Origin: Mycobacterium scrofulaceum
GTDB lineage: Bacteria; Actinomycetota; Actinomycetes; Mycobacteriales; Mycobacteriaceae
Direction of reading: 5' to 3'
Assembly: GCF_001667885.1 (NCBI RefSeq)
Contig: NZ_LZJW01000019.1
Span: 149,741 to 213,740, forward strand
Length of the DNA stretch: 64,000 nucleotides
Each line of letters starts with the position of its first letter. The first letter of the stretch is position 1. The position numbers were made by a program, and so were the translations under genes. Positions 48,623-57,788 of this stretch are shown in pieces. The notes under the pieces were generated by a model that saw only the letters and a list, made by a program, of their open reading frames with translations, did not search any database and was not told the DNA's origin.

Positions 48623-48964
48623 GTGACCGTAGACCAGGAAGACCGGGTGGACGCGCTGTTCCACGCGCTCGCCGATCGAACCCGGCGCGACATCATGCGC
48701 CGGACGCTGGCCGGGGAACACTCGGTTTCGGCGCTGGCGGGCAACTACGACATGAGCTTCGCGGCGGTGCAGAAGCACGTCGTCGTGCTGGAAAAGGCCG
48801 GCCTGATCACCAAACGGCGCAGCGGCCGCGAGCAGCTGGCCAGCGGTGACGTGGCGGCGGTGCGGTCGGTGGCCGGCATGCTCACCGAGCTGGAACAGGT
48901 GTGGCGGGGCCGCGTCGCCCGCATCGACGAACTCATCTCGACCGACCCGAACGAGGAGGACTGA
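48623..48964 (+). CDS. ArsR-family regulator paired with an AHSA1 protein
   Basis: A 113-aa winged-helix repressor of the ArsR type without metal-binding Cys motifs. The HTH covers about residues 10-80 ([49 protein letters not shown]). This group usually sits in front of an AHSA1/SRPBCC gene, as here after a 3-base gap. The GTG at 48623 fits both the family N-terminus and a leaderless promoter. A perfect 18-bp palindrome overlaps the promoter and is the likely autoregulatory operator. The inducer is unknown. Confidence 0.92.
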   Translation: MTVDQEDRVDALFHALADRTRRDIMRRTLAGEHSVSALAGNYDMSFAAVQKHVVVLEKAGLITKRRSGREQLASGDVAAVRSVAGMLTELEQVWRGRVARIDELISTDPNEED

Positions 48965-48967
48965 CCC

Positions 48968-49453
48968 ATGCCCGTGACCGACGTCAAGCATGACCCGGAC
49001 GCCCTGACGCTGACCATCACCGCGGACTTCGCCGCACCGGTGGCCCGGATCTGGCAGGTGTACGCCGACCCGCGGCAATTGGAGAAGGTGTGGGGGCCAC
49101 CGTCGCACCCGGCGACCGTCGTCGACCACAGCCTCACGCCCGGCAGTCGCACGACGTACTTCATGACCGGCCCGGACGGCGAGAAGTACGCCGGGTACTG
49201 GGAGATCACGGCCGTTGACGAACCGAACAGCTTCTCGTTTCTCGACGGCTTCGCCGACCTGGACTTCAACCCGAACCCCGAACTCCCGGTCGCACAGAAC
49301 GTCTACACCTTCACCGAGCACGACGGAGGTACGCGCGCGACCTACGTGTGCACCTTCGAATCGGCCGAGGCGCTTCAGCAGGTGCTGGACATGGGCGTCG
49401 TCGAGGGCTCCACGTCGGCGATCAACCAGATCGATGACCTGGTTGCTTCCTGA
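48968..49453 (+). CDS. AHSA1/SRPBCC domain protein
   Basis: A 161-aa protein of the activator-of-Hsp90-ATPase-1-like (AHSA1) SRPBCC family. It has FAAPVARIWQVYADPRQLEKVWGPP (split, about residues 22-46), GYWEITAVDEPNSFSFLDGF (near residue 76) and a C-terminal helix. Its role is likely binding of a hydrophobic small molecule. It forms an operon with the ArsR regulator 3 bases upstream and has its own GGAGG-like site. It ends 12 bases from the convergent ribF gene. Confidence 0.9.
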   Translation: MPVTDVKHDPDALTLTITADFAAPVARIWQVYADPRQLEKVWGPPSHPATVVDHSLTPGSRTTYFMTGPDGEKYAGYWEITAVDEPNSFSFLDGFADLDFNPNPELPVAQNVYTFTEHDGGTRATYVCTFESAEALQQVLDMGVVEGSTSAINQIDDLVAS

Positions 49454-49465
49454 CGCTGCGGCAGC

Positions 49466-50443
49466 TCAGTCCTGCGCCAACAGCATCGTGCGGGCCCGGT
49501 CGGTGTCCTTGCCCATCGCGTCGATGAGCTCTTTCACCGAATCGAACTTGCGCTGCCCGCGGATGCGCGCGACGAAGTCCAACGCCACGTACTGGCCGTA
49601 GAGGTCGGCCGTGGTGTCCAGGACGAATGCCTCGACGGTGCGGGTGCGCCCGGAGAAGGTCGGGTTGGTGCCGACCGACACCGCGGCCTGGTAGCGCTCG
49701 CCCGGGACGACGGTGCCGGTCACCGGCCCGTGCCCGAGCAGGGTGAACCAGGCGGCGTACACGCCGTCGGCCGGAATCGCCGAATGCATCGGCGGCGCGA
49801 CGTTGGCGGTCGGGAATCCGAGCTCCATGCCCCGCCCCTCGCCGCGCACTACGACGCCCTCGACGCGGTGGGGACGCCCCAGCGCCTCCATGGCCGCCAC
49901 CACGTCACCGGCGTCGACGCAGGAGCGGATGTAGGTGGAGGAAAACGTCACCGTCTCGTTGCTGTGGTGCTCCGACAGCAGCGACATCGCCTCGACCGCG
50001 AACCCGAACCGGTCCCCCGCGCGCCGCAGCGTATCGACGTTGCCGGCCGCCTTCTTGCCGAAGGTGAAGTTCTCCCCCACCACGACCTCCACGACATGCA
50101 GGTGTTCCACCAGCAGCTCGTGGACGTAGCGCTCCGGCGTGAGCTTCATGAAGTCGCTGGTGAACGGCATCACCAGGAACACGTCGATGCCCATCTCCTC
50201 GACCAGCTCCGCCCGGCGCGTCAGCGTTGTCAGCTGCGCCGGATGGCTGCCCGGGTAGACCACTTCCATCGGGTGCGGGTCGAAGGTCATCAAGACGGTC
50301 GGCACGTTGCGGGCCCGCCCGGCCTTCACCGCGTGCGCGATCAGCTCGGCGTGGCCCCGGTGCACACCATCGAACACCCCGATGGTGAGCACGCACCTGC
50401 CCCAGTCCGTGGGAATCTCGTCTTGGCCGCGCCACCGCTGCAC
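49466..50443 (-). CDS. ribF: bifunctional riboflavin kinase/FAD synthetase
   Basis: A 325-aa enzyme that makes FMN and FAD from riboflavin, homologous to Rv2786c. The adenylyltransferase domain has IGVFDGVHRGH (near residue 21) and TFDPHPMEVVYP (near residue 52). The flavokinase domain has GRGMELGFPTANV (near residue 190) and TNPTFSGRTRTVEAFVLD. The GTG at 50443 gives VQRWRGQDEIPTDWG, the mycobacterial start. TAGGCT at -13 to -8 suggests a leaderless mRNA. It is divergent from mntR. Confidence 0.96.
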   Translation of the reverse strand: MQRWRGQDEIPTDWGRCVLTIGVFDGVHRGHAELIAHAVKAGRARNVPTVLMTFDPHPMEVVYPGSHPAQLTTLTRRAELVEEMGIDVFLVMPFTSDFMKLTPERYVHELLVEHLHVVEVVVGENFTFGKKAAGNVDTLRRAGDRFGFAVEAMSLLSEHHSNETVTFSSTYIRSCVDAGDVVAAMEALGRPHRVEGVVVRGEGRGMELGFPTANVAPPMHSAIPADGVYAAWFTLLGHGPVTGTVVPGERYQAAVSVGTNPTFSGRTRTVEAFVLDTTADLYGQYVALDFVARIRGQRKFDSVKELIDAMGKDTDRARTMLLAQD

Positions 50444-50450
50444 GACCGCA

Positions 50451-50456
50451 AGCCTA
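50451..50456 (-). promoter_or_regulatory. -10 box of ribF
   Basis: The minus strand reads TAGGCT ending 7 bases before the GTG, predicting a leaderless or near-leaderless transcript. Confidence 0.42.
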
Positions 50457-50515
50457 CGGCCCGCAGCCGTCCATCGGGAGATCCGCCTGCGCGAGGTGTC
50501 GAGGAGCACACGATC

Positions 50516-50535
50516 AGGCTTGGGTTGCCTAAACT
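50516..50535 (+). promoter_or_regulatory. mntR promoter with AGGC-N7-GCCT inverted repeat
   Basis: AGGC (50516-50519) and GCCT (50527-50530) form an interrupted palindrome. TAAACT (50530-50535) overlaps its right arm and ends 8 bases before the GTG. Position suggests an operator for autoregulation by the metal-responsive product, but the motif was not matched to a defined MntR consensus. Confidence 0.4.
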
Positions 50536-50543
50536 TTCTCGTT

Positions 50544-51236
50544 GTGAAGGCTGACGAAGAGCGTGGCGGTCTCACCGCCGTCGGCCAGGACTATTTGAAG
50601 GCCATCTGGAACGCTCAGGAGTGGTCGGTCGAGAAGGTCAGCACCAAGATGCTGGCCGAGAAGATCGGGGTGTCGGCCAGCACCGCCTCGGAGTCGATCC
50701 GCAAACTGGCCGAACAGGGCCTGGTCGACCACGAGAAGTACGGCGCCGTGTCGCTGACCGAGGCGGGCCGGCGGGCGGCGCTGGCGATGGTGCGCCGGCA
50801 TCGCCTGCTGGAGACCTTCCTGGTGAACGAGCTTGGCTACGGCTGGGACGAGGTGCACGACGAGGCCGAAGTGCTCGAGCACGCGGTGTCGGACCGGCTG
50901 GTCGCCCGCATCGACGCCAAGCTGGGGTTCCCGCAGCGCGACCCGCACGGGGACCCGATCCCCGCGTCGGACGGGCAGGTGCCCACCCCGCCCGCGCGTC
51001 AGCTCTGGGCGTGCGACGACGGCGACACCGGGACGGTCGCCCGGATTTCCGACGCCGACCCGCAGATGCTGCGCTATTTCGCCGACGTCGGTATCAACCT
51101 CGACTCCCAGCTGCGGGTCCTGACCCGGCGGGAATTCGCCGGGATGATCTCGGTGGCGATCGATTCGGGCGACGGCGCCGAGACGAGGGTCGACCTCGGC
51201 AGCCCGGCCGCGCGGGCGATCTGGGTGGTGGACTAG
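50544..51236 (+). CDS. mntR: DtxR-family metal regulator MntR/SirR
   Basis: A 230-aa manganese- or iron-responsive repressor, homologous to Rv2788 (SirR, shown as MntR). The winged HTH covers about residues 10-75 (VGQDYLKAIWNAQEW, SASTASESIRKLAEQGLVDHE). The dimer/metal domain has RHRLLETFLVNELGYGWDEVHDEAEVLEH (near residues 85-115) with the metal-ligand Glu and His residues. A C-terminal SH3-like FeoA domain starts near residue 155. The GTG at 50544 matches the M. tuberculosis start. A tandem repeat follows its stop codon. Confidence 0.94.
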   Translation: MKADEERGGLTAVGQDYLKAIWNAQEWSVEKVSTKMLAEKIGVSASTASESIRKLAEQGLVDHEKYGAVSLTEAGRRAALAMVRRHRLLETFLVNELGYGWDEVHDEAEVLEHAVSDRLVARIDAKLGFPQRDPHGDPIPASDGQVPTPPARQLWACDDGDTGTVARISDADPQMLRYFADVGINLDSQLRVLTRREFAGMISVAIDSGDGAETRVDLGSPAARAIWVVD

Positions 51237-51237
51237 C

Positions 51238-51393
51238 GGCGATCGCAAGCGCGGCGAAGCCGGGCGAAGCGGGTCGCCGCCATCAGGCCGGCGATCGCAG
51301 CCGCGGCGAAGCCGGGCGAAGCGGGTCGCCGCCATCAGGCTGGCGATCGCAAGCGCGGCGAAGCCGGGCGAAGCGGGTCGCCGCCATCAGGCT
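51238..51393. repeat. 52-bp tandem repeat, three copies (MIRU/VNTR-like)
   Basis: Units start at 51238, 51290 and 51342 with GGCGATCGCA and end GCCGCCATCAGG plus two bases; they differ at very few positions. The array starts 2 bases after the mntR stop codon. It is related to the single unit at 12693 and to the first half of the 56-bp units at 22160. In M. tuberculosis fadE21 follows sirR at this place; here it is missing. Confidence 0.92.
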
Positions 51394-51407
51394 GACTCTC
51401 ACAGCGC

Positions 51408-51463
51408 CGAACGTGCAGTCATGGCGGAATTTCGACCGTTTTTTCGCCCTGAGAGCACGTTCG
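51408..51463. repeat. 56-bp palindromic dispersed element, copy 2
   Basis: Arms CGAACGTGCAGT and AGAGCACGTTCG pair with two mismatches. Forty-seven of 56 positions equal the copy at 7931-7986. It lies between the convergent mntR and ltp1 genes and may terminate both. Confidence 0.7.
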
Positions 51464-51478
51464 AGGCCGGCGCCGCCG

Positions 51479-52669
51479 CTAGCGTTCGGCGCGCTGGTAG
51501 GCGGTGACGACGGCCGCGCCGCCCAGCCCGATGTTGTGCTGCAGTGCGGCGGTGACGTTGTCGACCTGGCGCTTGTCCGCGGAGCCGCGCAGCTGCCAGG
51601 TCAGCTCGGCGCACTGCGCCAGCCCGGTCGCGCCCAGCGGATGGCCCTTCGAGATCAGGCCGCCCGACGGGTTGACCACCCAGCGCCCGCCATAGGTGGT
51701 GTCGCCGTTGTCGATCAGCTTGGCCGCCTCACCCGGACCGCACAGTCCCAGCGCCTCGTAGAGCAGCAGCTCGTTGGCCGAGAAGCAGTCGTGCAACTCG
51801 ATCACCTGGAAGTCCTCGGGACCCAGCCCGGACTGATCGTAAACCTGTTGCGCGGCTTGGACATTCATGTCGTAGCCGATCAGGTTCTTGGCGCTTCCGT
51901 CGAACGTCGACTCGAAGTCGGTCGTCATGGCCTGACCGACGATCTCGACCGCCTGGCCGGCCAGCCCGTGGCTGTCGACGAAGCTCTCCGAGGCCAGGAT
52001 CGCCGCGCCCGACCCGTCGGAGGTGGGCGAGCACTGCAGCTTCGTCAGCGGGTCGGAAATCATCCGCGCCGCCAGGATGTCGTCGAGCGTGTAGGACTCC
52101 TGGAACTGCGCGAACGGGTTGTTGACCGAGTGCTTGTGATTCTTGTAGCCGATCTTGGCGAAATGCTCTGCCGTGGTGCCGTATTGGCGCATGTGCTCGC
52201 GGCCGGCGGCGCCGAACATCCAGGGCGCGACGGGCATCGCGAACTCGTCGATCTCCGCCATCGCCTTGACGTGCTTGCCCATCGGCGATTCGCGGTCCTG
52301 GGCGCCCCCGCTCAGGGAGCCGGGTTGCATCTTCTCGAAGCCGAGCGCGATGGCGCACTCGACGATCCCGCCGCGGATCGCCTGGGCCGCCAGGAAGAGC
52401 GCGGTGGAGCCGGTCGAGCAGTTGTTGTTGACGTTGACGATCGGGATCCCCGTCATGCCCAGCTCGTAGAGGGCGCGCTGCCCCGACGTCGAATCGCCGG
52501 CGACGTAGCCGACGTAGCCCTGCTGCACCTCGCGGTAGTCGATGCCCGCGTCGCTCAGCGCGTTGGTTCCGGACTCGCGCGCCATGTCGGGGTAATCCCA
52601 GCCTTCGCGGCGGCCCGGCTTCTCGAATTTCGTCATGCCGACGCCGACGACGTACACCTTGTTAGACAT
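51479..52669 (-). CDS. ltp1: thiolase-like lipid-transfer protein Ltp1
   Basis: A 396-aa SCP-x/thiolase-superfamily protein, homologous to Rv2790c. The nucleophile region is [20 protein letters not shown] (near residue 87). The second-half motifs are [12 protein letters not shown] (near residue 288) and [17 protein letters not shown] (near residue 335). These non-decarboxylating thiolase-like proteins act in beta-oxidation or aldol cleavage of sterol side chains, often with a DUF35 partner, which is not seen nearby. AAGGG precedes the ATG by 6 bases. Confidence 0.92.
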   Translation of the reverse strand: MSNKVYVVGVGMTKFEKPGRREGWDYPDMARESGTNALSDAGIDYREVQQGYVGYVAGDSTSGQRALYELGMTGIPIVNVNNNCSTGSTALFLAAQAIRGGIVECAIALGFEKMQPGSLSGGAQDRESPMGKHVKAMAEIDEFAMPVAPWMFGAAGREHMRQYGTTAEHFAKIGYKNHKHSVNNPFAQFQESYTLDDILAARMISDPLTKLQCSPTSDGSGAAILASESFVDSHGLAGQAVEIVGQAMTTDFESTFDGSAKNLIGYDMNVQAAQQVYDQSGLGPEDFQVIELHDCFSANELLLYEALGLCGPGEAAKLIDNGDTTYGGRWVVNPSGGLISKGHPLGATGLAQCAELTWQLRGSADKRQVDNVTAALQHNIGLGGAAVVTAYQRAER

Positions 52670-52758
52670 CTTCGTCCCTTTCCAGCGGCCAAGTCCCCAC
52701 TGCAACTTAACCCCGCCGGCCCCCGTCCGGAACTCTCGCCTCGTCATCGAGCCGGCGG

Positions 52759-53664
52759 CTACAGCGTCGCCGGGCGGATCACCACCACCGACTTGGTCCG
52801 CGAGCCCTCGTCACGCAGCAGGGCGATCACCCGGCCGTCGGGGTCGCAGGCGGCGTAGACGCCGTCGATTCCGGCCGGCGCGAGCGGCCGCCCGTTGGCC
52901 GCGGCCTCGGCCTCCTCGCCGGTCAGGTCGCGGCGCGGAAAGACCAGCAGGCACGCGTCGTCCAGGGTCAGCGACAGGGCGGGCCGCTCGGCCAGCTCGT
53001 CGAGCGAACGGGCCCGCTCCAGCGTGAAGCGGCCGACCCGGGTGCGCCGCAGGGCCGTCAGGTGCCCGCCGACGCCGAGCGCGGCGCCGACGTCGCGGGC
53101 CAGCGCGCGAACGTAGGTTCCCGACGAGCAGTCGACCTCCACGTCGACGTCGACGAAGGGGCCATCGGAGCGAACGTCGCACACCTCGAACCGGTCGATG
53201 CGGACGGGGCGGGCCGCGAGTTCGACGGCCAGGCCCTCGCGAACCAGGCGGTAGGCGCGGCGGCCGTCCACCTTGATCGCGCTCACCGCCGACGGCACCT
53301 GGTCGATGTCGCCGCGCAGCCCGGCGACCGCGGTGTCGATCTCCGCACGGGTCAGGTGCGCCGCCGAAACACTCTGTAGCACTTCCCCTTCGGCGTCCTC
53401 GGTGGACGTGGTCTGCCCGAGCCGGATGGTGGCGGCGTACGACTTGGAGGTGGCCGTCAACAGGCCGAGGATCTTGGTGGCGCGCTCCACACCGATCACC
53501 AGCACGCCGGTGGCCATCGGGTCCAGCGTCCCGGCGTGCCCCACCCTGCGGGTGCCGAAGATGCGGCGACAGCGTCCCACCACGTCGTGACTCGTCATCC
53601 CGGCCGGCTTGTCGACGACGACCAACCCGGGATCGGGCGCCGGGCCGCTGCGGCTCGACGTCAT
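52759..53664 (-). CDS. truB: tRNA pseudouridine-55 synthase
   Basis: A 301-aa TruB that makes pseudouridine 55 in the tRNA T-loop. It begins [17 protein letters not shown] (near residue 13), and the catalytic Asp is in [15 protein letters not shown] (near residue 43). The C-terminal PUA-like part contains [15 protein letters not shown]. The ATG overlaps the pptT stop as ATGA, giving a pptH-pptT-truB unit as in M. tuberculosis. Confidence 0.96.
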   Translation of the reverse strand: MTSSRSGPAPDPGLVVVDKPAGMTSHDVVGRCRRIFGTRRVGHAGTLDPMATGVLVIGVERATKILGLLTATSKSYAATIRLGQTTSTEDAEGEVLQSVSAAHLTRAEIDTAVAGLRGDIDQVPSAVSAIKVDGRRAYRLVREGLAVELAARPVRIDRFEVCDVRSDGPFVDVDVEVDCSSGTYVRALARDVGAALGVGGHLTALRRTRVGRFTLERARSLDELAERPALSLTLDDACLLVFPRRDLTGEEAEAAANGRPLAPAGIDGVYAACDPDGRVIALLRDEGSRTKSVVVIRPATL

Positions 53665-54341
53665 AGCACGATGGCGGTCAGCACCAGTCCCCGCTCGACC
53701 GACCATCGGCCCCTCAGCGCGGTCAGCGGTGGACCGTCGAGGGTCTGCCCGTCGATCAGGATCTTGGAGACGAACACCCCGGTGGTCCCGCCGTCGGGCG
53801 GGTCGAGGTCGAACACGATGTGGGCGTCCTCGAAACCCAGCCAGCGCTTGGTCAACGGAAACCAGGCCTTGTACGTTGCTTCCTTGGCGCAGAACAGGAT
53901 TCGGTCCCAGTGCAGGCCCGCCGGCAACGCGGCCAGCTCGTGGCGCTCCTCGGGCAGCGTGATCGCGTTCAGCACGCCGTCGGGCAACACGTCGTGCGGC
54001 TCGGCATCGATGCCCACCGAGCGCACCGCCTCGGTGCGGCCCACGACCGCGCCGCGGTAGCCCGTGCAGTGGGTGAGGCTGCCGACCACGCCGTCGGGCC
54101 AGCACGGTTCGCCCTTCTCACCCTTGAGGATCGGCACCGGCGGCAGGCCGAGCTCACCCATCGCCACGCGCGCGCAGTGCCTCACGGTGATGAATTCGTT
54201 GCGCCGCTTGGCGACCGACTTGGCGATCAGCGGCTCCTCCTCCGGCAAGGGAGCCAGGCCCGGCGGGTCGGAATACAGCTCGGAGGAGGCCAGCTCGCCC
54301 ACATCGGGCAGTACCGAGGAGACCAGCAACTGCTCGGTCAT
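53661..54341 (-). CDS. pptT: 4'-phosphopantetheinyl transferase PptT
   Basis: A 226-aa Sfp-type enzyme, homologous to Rv2794c, that activates acyl and peptidyl carrier proteins for mycolate, mycobactin and polyketide synthesis. Family motifs are [14 protein letters not shown] (near residue 82), [13 protein letters not shown] (near residue 110, magnesium site), and [22 protein letters not shown] (near residue 150, catalytic Glu/Lys). It overlaps pptH upstream and truB downstream as ATGA, so the three are coupled. Confidence 0.97.
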   Translation of the reverse strand: MTEQLLVSSVLPDVGELASSELYSDPPGLAPLPEEEPLIAKSVAKRRNEFITVRHCARVAMGELGLPPVPILKGEKGEPCWPDGVVGSLTHCTGYRGAVVGRTEAVRSVGIDAEPHDVLPDGVLNAITLPEERHELAALPAGLHWDRILFCAKEATYKAWFPLTKRWLGFEDAHIVFDLDPPDGGTTGVFVSKILIDGQTLDGPPLTALRGRWSVERGLVLTAIVL

Positions 54342-55315
54342 CGAGACTGCCGCTGGCGCAACCGTTCCCGGAACTGCGCGGCCTGCTGCCGCATCTCGGG
54401 AGTGATCTCGAAATGGCCGCCGAAGTCGTTGAGGTAGCCGGGCGCGTACTGCGGGTCGGGCAGCACCTGGCGCAACCAGCTGTGCGGCTTGCGGCGCCGC
54501 CATTCCCGCGGGTAGCCCACCGACACCTCCTCGAAGCGCACGTCGTCGTACCAGGTGGTGCGCGGGATGTGCAGGTGACCGTAGACCGAGCAGACGGCGT
54601 TGTAGCGGGTGTGCCAGTCGGCGGTCTTGGTGGTCCCGCACCACAGCGAGAACTCGGGGTAGAACAGCGCGTCGCAGGGCTCACGCACCAGCGGGAAATG
54701 GTTCACCAGAACCGTCGGTGTCATCCAGTCGAGTTGCTCGAGGCGGGCCCGCGTGGCGGCGAGCCGCTCCTGACACCAGGCCTCCCGGGTGGGATACGGC
54801 TCCGGCGAGAGCAGAAACTCGTCGGTCGCGACCACGTTGCGCTCCCGCGCGATGGTCAGGCCCTCGGCTTTGCTCGTCGCCCCCTCGGGCAAGAAGCTGT
54901 AGTCGTAGAGCAGAAACATCGGCACGATCGTCGCGGGGCCACCGCGCTCGGTCCACACCGGGAACGGATGCTCGGGGGTGACGACGCCCATTTCGTCGCA
55001 CATGTTGACCAGGTAGTCGTAGCGGGACTTGCCGAAGATCTGCACGGGGTCGCGCGTCGTGGTCCACAACTCGTGGTTGCCGGGCACCCAGATCACCTTC
55101 GCGAATCGCCGGCGCAGCAGGTCCAGCGCCCAGCGGATCTCGTCGGTGCGTTCGGCGACGTCACCGGCGACGATCAGCCAATCGTCCGGGGACGACGGGT
55201 GCAGGGATTCGGTGACCGGCTTATTGCCGAGGTGGCCGGTGTGCAGGTCGGAGACGGCCCACAGCGTCGGTTGTCCCCCGTTGGGCGATTCGTGCCCCGC
55301 ATTTTGACCAGCCAC
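54338..55315 (-). CDS. pptH: phosphopantetheinyl hydrolase PptH
   Basis: A 325-aa calcineurin-like metallophosphoesterase, homologous to Rv2795c. That protein removes phosphopantetheine from carrier proteins and so opposes PptT. All metal-site motifs are present: SDLHTGH (near residue 22), GDVAERTD (near residue 51), PGNHELW (near residue 78), VNHFPL (near residue 207) and YGHLHIPR (near residue 245). The GTG at 55315 is the family start. TAGGCT 9 bases upstream may be its -10. The overlap with pptT ensures matched expression of the two opposing enzymes. Confidence 0.93.
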   Translation of the reverse strand: MAGQNAGHESPNGGQPTLWAVSDLHTGHLGNKPVTESLHPSSPDDWLIVAGDVAERTDEIRWALDLLRRRFAKVIWVPGNHELWTTTRDPVQIFGKSRYDYLVNMCDEMGVVTPEHPFPVWTERGGPATIVPMFLLYDYSFLPEGATSKAEGLTIARERNVVATDEFLLSPEPYPTREAWCQERLAATRARLEQLDWMTPTVLVNHFPLVREPCDALFYPEFSLWCGTTKTADWHTRYNAVCSVYGHLHIPRTTWYDDVRFEEVSVGYPREWRRRKPHSWLRQVLPDPQYAPGYLNDFGGHFEITPEMRQQAAQFRERLRQRQSR

Positions 55316-55460
55316 GATTAACCAGCCTAATGAACCGGAGTCCGGGCCGGGCAGTACCGGCCCTTGCCCGCCGCATTAGAACGTGTTCTTGTTTCCCTGT
55401 GGCCTCATCGACGCGGCTTGTACACTCCCGGCAGGAAGCGCCGAGCCGTCAGGGGGTGTC

Positions 55461-56045
55461 GTGTTCGCCAAGGTGCGTCTGATCGGGGCGGTGGGCGCCC
55501 TGGTCGCAGCGGCCGTCGCAGGCACGGCGGGGTCCCTCGGAGCCGCGCCCGGGCCGACGGGCGGCGGAGGCGTCGAGCTGCGCTCGACCGCGGCGCCGAT
55601 GGAGACCACGATGAAGAGCCCGATCGTGGCGACCACCGACCCGCGCCCCTTCGACGCGTGCGAGGACATCCCGTTCGATGTGATCCAGCGGCTCGGCCTG
55701 GGATTCACACCGCCCGAGCACGAAGACGGCCTGCGCTGCCACTTCGACGCGGGTAACTATCAGGTGGCCGTCGAGCCGATCATCTGGCGCACCTACGATG
55801 AGACGCTGCCGCCCGACGCCGTCGAGACCACCATCGCGGGCCATCGCGCCGCGCAGTACTGGGTGCTCAAGCCGACCTATCACAACAGCTACTGGTATTA
55901 CTCCTGCATGGTCGTGTTCAAGACCAGCTACGGCGTGCTGCAGCAGGCGCTGTACTACTCGACGGTCTACTCCAACCCCGAGGTGGACTGCATGTCCACC
56001 AATCTGCAGCGCGCCAACGACCTGGCGCCTTACTACAAGTTCTGA
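55461..56045 (+). CDS. exported DUF3558-like protein
   Basis: A 194-aa secreted protein. The N-terminus has a signal-like segment (LIGAVGALVAAAVAGTAGSL) without a lipobox Cys, so it is probably not a lipoprotein, unlike LppV found near here in M. tuberculosis. The mature part contains FDACEDIPFDVIQRLGLG (near residue 75) and spaced cysteines (CHF, YSCMV, DCMS), like DUF3558. The function is unknown. I chose the GTG at 55461 because AGGGGG lies just upstream; an ATG at 55383 has no ribosome site and gives a non-signal start. Confidence 0.72.
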   Translation: MFAKVRLIGAVGALVAAAVAGTAGSLGAAPGPTGGGGVELRSTAAPMETTMKSPIVATTDPRPFDACEDIPFDVIQRLGLGFTPPEHEDGLRCHFDAGNYQVAVEPIIWRTYDETLPPDAVETTIAGHRAAQYWVLKPTYHNSYWYYSCMVVFKTSYGVLQQALYYSTVYSNPEVDCMSTNLQRANDLAPYYKF

Positions 56046-56072
56046 CCGACGCCGGGTCTTAACCTGGGCACC

Positions 56073-57788
56073 GTGAGTATCACCTCGACGCGACCCGCCC
56101 AGCCCGCCCTGCACACCCTGCGGCACATCGGCGGAAAGGCCGTCGGCCGGCTGCTGGGGCTGCGGCCGGCCACCACCGATTACACCGTCGAACGCGTACG
56201 GGTGCCCATGCGGGACGGGATCGACCTGGTGGCCGATCATTACGCACCAGCCACCGCGTCGGCCGTCGGCACCGTGCTGGCCCGGGGGCCCTACGGGCGC
56301 GCCTTGCCGTTCTCGCTGCTGTTCGGGGCCCTGTATGCGAGCCGCGGCTACCACGTGGTGCTGCAGAGCGTCCGCGGGACGTTCGGGTCGGGCGGGGATT
56401 TCGAGCCGATGGCCCACGAGGCGGCCGACGGCGCCGACACCGTGGCGTGGCTGCGCGACCAGCCGTGGTTCACCGGCAGCTTCGCCACCGTCGGCCTGTC
56501 CTACCTCGGGTTCACCCAATGGGCGCTGCTGACCGATCCCCCGCCGGAGCTGGCCGCGGCCGTCATCACCGTGGGCCCGCACGATTTCAACGAATCCGTC
56601 TGGGGCACCGGCTCGTTCGCCATCAACGACTTCCTGGGCTGGAGCGACATGGTGGCCCATCAGGAGGATCCGGTACGGGTCCGCGCCGCGCTGCGCCAGC
56701 TGCAGAACCGCAGCAAGGTGGCGCAGGCGGCCCTCGGGCTCCCGGTCGGCGACACGGCCCGCGCGCTGCTGGGCGCCGGCGCGCCCTGGTTCGAGTCGTG
56801 GGTCGAGCACACCGACCCCAGCGACCCGTTCTGGGACGCGTTGCGCTGCGGCGACGCGCTGGATCGCGTCGACGCGCCCGTGCTGCTGATCGGCGGTTGG
56901 CAGGACATCTTCGTCAGGCAGACGCTGCAGCAATACGCGCACCTGCGCCGCCGGGGCCTCGACGTCGCGCTCACGATGGGCCCCTGGACGCACGCCCAGG
57001 TGCTCACCACCGGGCTGAGCACCTGCATGCGGGAATCCCTGGACTGGCTGGACACCCATCTGGGCGGCGCGCCCGCGGGCCGGCCCAGCCGGGTGCGGGT
57101 CTGCGTCACCGGGCAGGGCTGGCGCAACGTGGCGGACTGGCCGCCTGCCACCACCGAACGCGCGCTGTACCTGCGGCCGGGCGGCCACCTCGGCGAGACG
57201 GCGCCGACGGACCTGGCGCGGCTGGCGCCGGCCACCTTCCGCTACGACCCCGCCGATCCGACACCCACGACGGGTGGCCCCTTGCTGTCGCCGAACGGCG
57301 GCTACCGCGACGACAGCCGGCTCGCCGCGCGCGACGACGTGCTGGCCTTCACCAGCCTCACCCTCACTCAGGACCTTTGCGTCTACGGCAGCCCCGTCGT
57401 CGAGCTGGCCCACGGCGCGGACAATCCCCACGTCGACCTGTTCGTCCGGGTCAGCGAGGTCGACCAGAAAGGCCGGTCGACGAACGTCAGCGACGGCTAC
57501 CGGCGGCTGGCCTCCGCCGCCAAGAACTCGAAGAAAACCGTCCGGATCGAACTCGACGGCACCGCCCACCGCTTCCGCGCCGGGAACCGCATCCGGGTGC
57601 TGATCGCCGGCAGCTGGTTCCCCCGTTACGCGCGCAACCTGGGCACCGACGAGCCGATCCTGACGGGCCGGCAGTCCAAGCCGGCCACCCACACCGTGCG
57701 CTACGGGCGCTCCCGGCTGCTGCTGCCCGTCGGCCCCCTCGACCTGTCAGCCAACGGCGCCGCGGACGCGGGCGGCGACCTCGGCTAG
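56073..57788 (+). CDS. CocE/NonD-type alpha/beta hydrolase
   Basis: A 571-aa X-Pro dipeptidyl-peptidase (S15)/CocE esterase-like hydrolase. It has PMRDGIDLVADHYAP (near residue 45), VVLQSVRGTFGSGG (near residue 95), the nucleophile elbow VGLSYLGFTQ (Ser near residue 148), and a C-terminal jelly-roll (XPDC) domain. The substrate is unknown. The GTG at 56073 has TAACCT 7 bases upstream and is probably leaderless. It converges with the DUF1802 gene, overlapping by 42 bases. Hydrolases of this kind lie at Rv2800 and Rv2797c-like positions in M. tuberculosis. Confidence 0.88.
   Translation: MSITSTRPAQPALHTLRHIGGKAVGRLLGLRPATTDYTVERVRVPMRDGIDLVADHYAPATASAVGTVLARGPYGRALPFSLLFGALYASRGYHVVLQSVRGTFGSGGDFEPMAHEAADGADTVAWLRDQPWFTGSFATVGLSYLGFTQWALLTDPPPELAAAVITVGPHDFNESVWGTGSFAINDFLGWSDMVAHQEDPVRVRAALRQLQNRSKVAQAALGLPVGDTARALLGAGAPWFESWVEHTDPSDPFWDALRCGDALDRVDAPVLLIGGWQDIFVRQTLQQYAHLRRRGLDVALTMGPWTHAQVLTTGLSTCMRESLDWLDTHLGGAPAGRPSRVRVCVTGQGWRNVADWPPATTERALYLRPGGHLGETAPTDLARLAPATFRYDPADPTPTTGGPLLSPNGGYRDDSRLAARDDVLAFTSLTLTQDLCVYGSPVVELAHGADNPHVDLFVRVSEVDQKGRSTNVSDGYRRLASAAKNSKKTVRIELDGTAHRFRAGNRIRVLIAGSWFPRYARNLGTDEPILTGRQSKPATHTVRYGRSRLLLPVGPLDLSANGAADAGGDLG

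Noticed and set aside
50621..52858. 745-codon plus-strand frame spanning mntR, repeats and ltp1
   Set aside because: It runs through the tandem repeat and antisense to ltp1; the true mntR frame and the Ltp1 motifs contradict it.
55449..57692. 747-codon open frame antisense to the CocE hydrolase and DUF3558 gene
   Set aside because: It overlaps two plus-strand genes with clear domains and has shadow-like composition.
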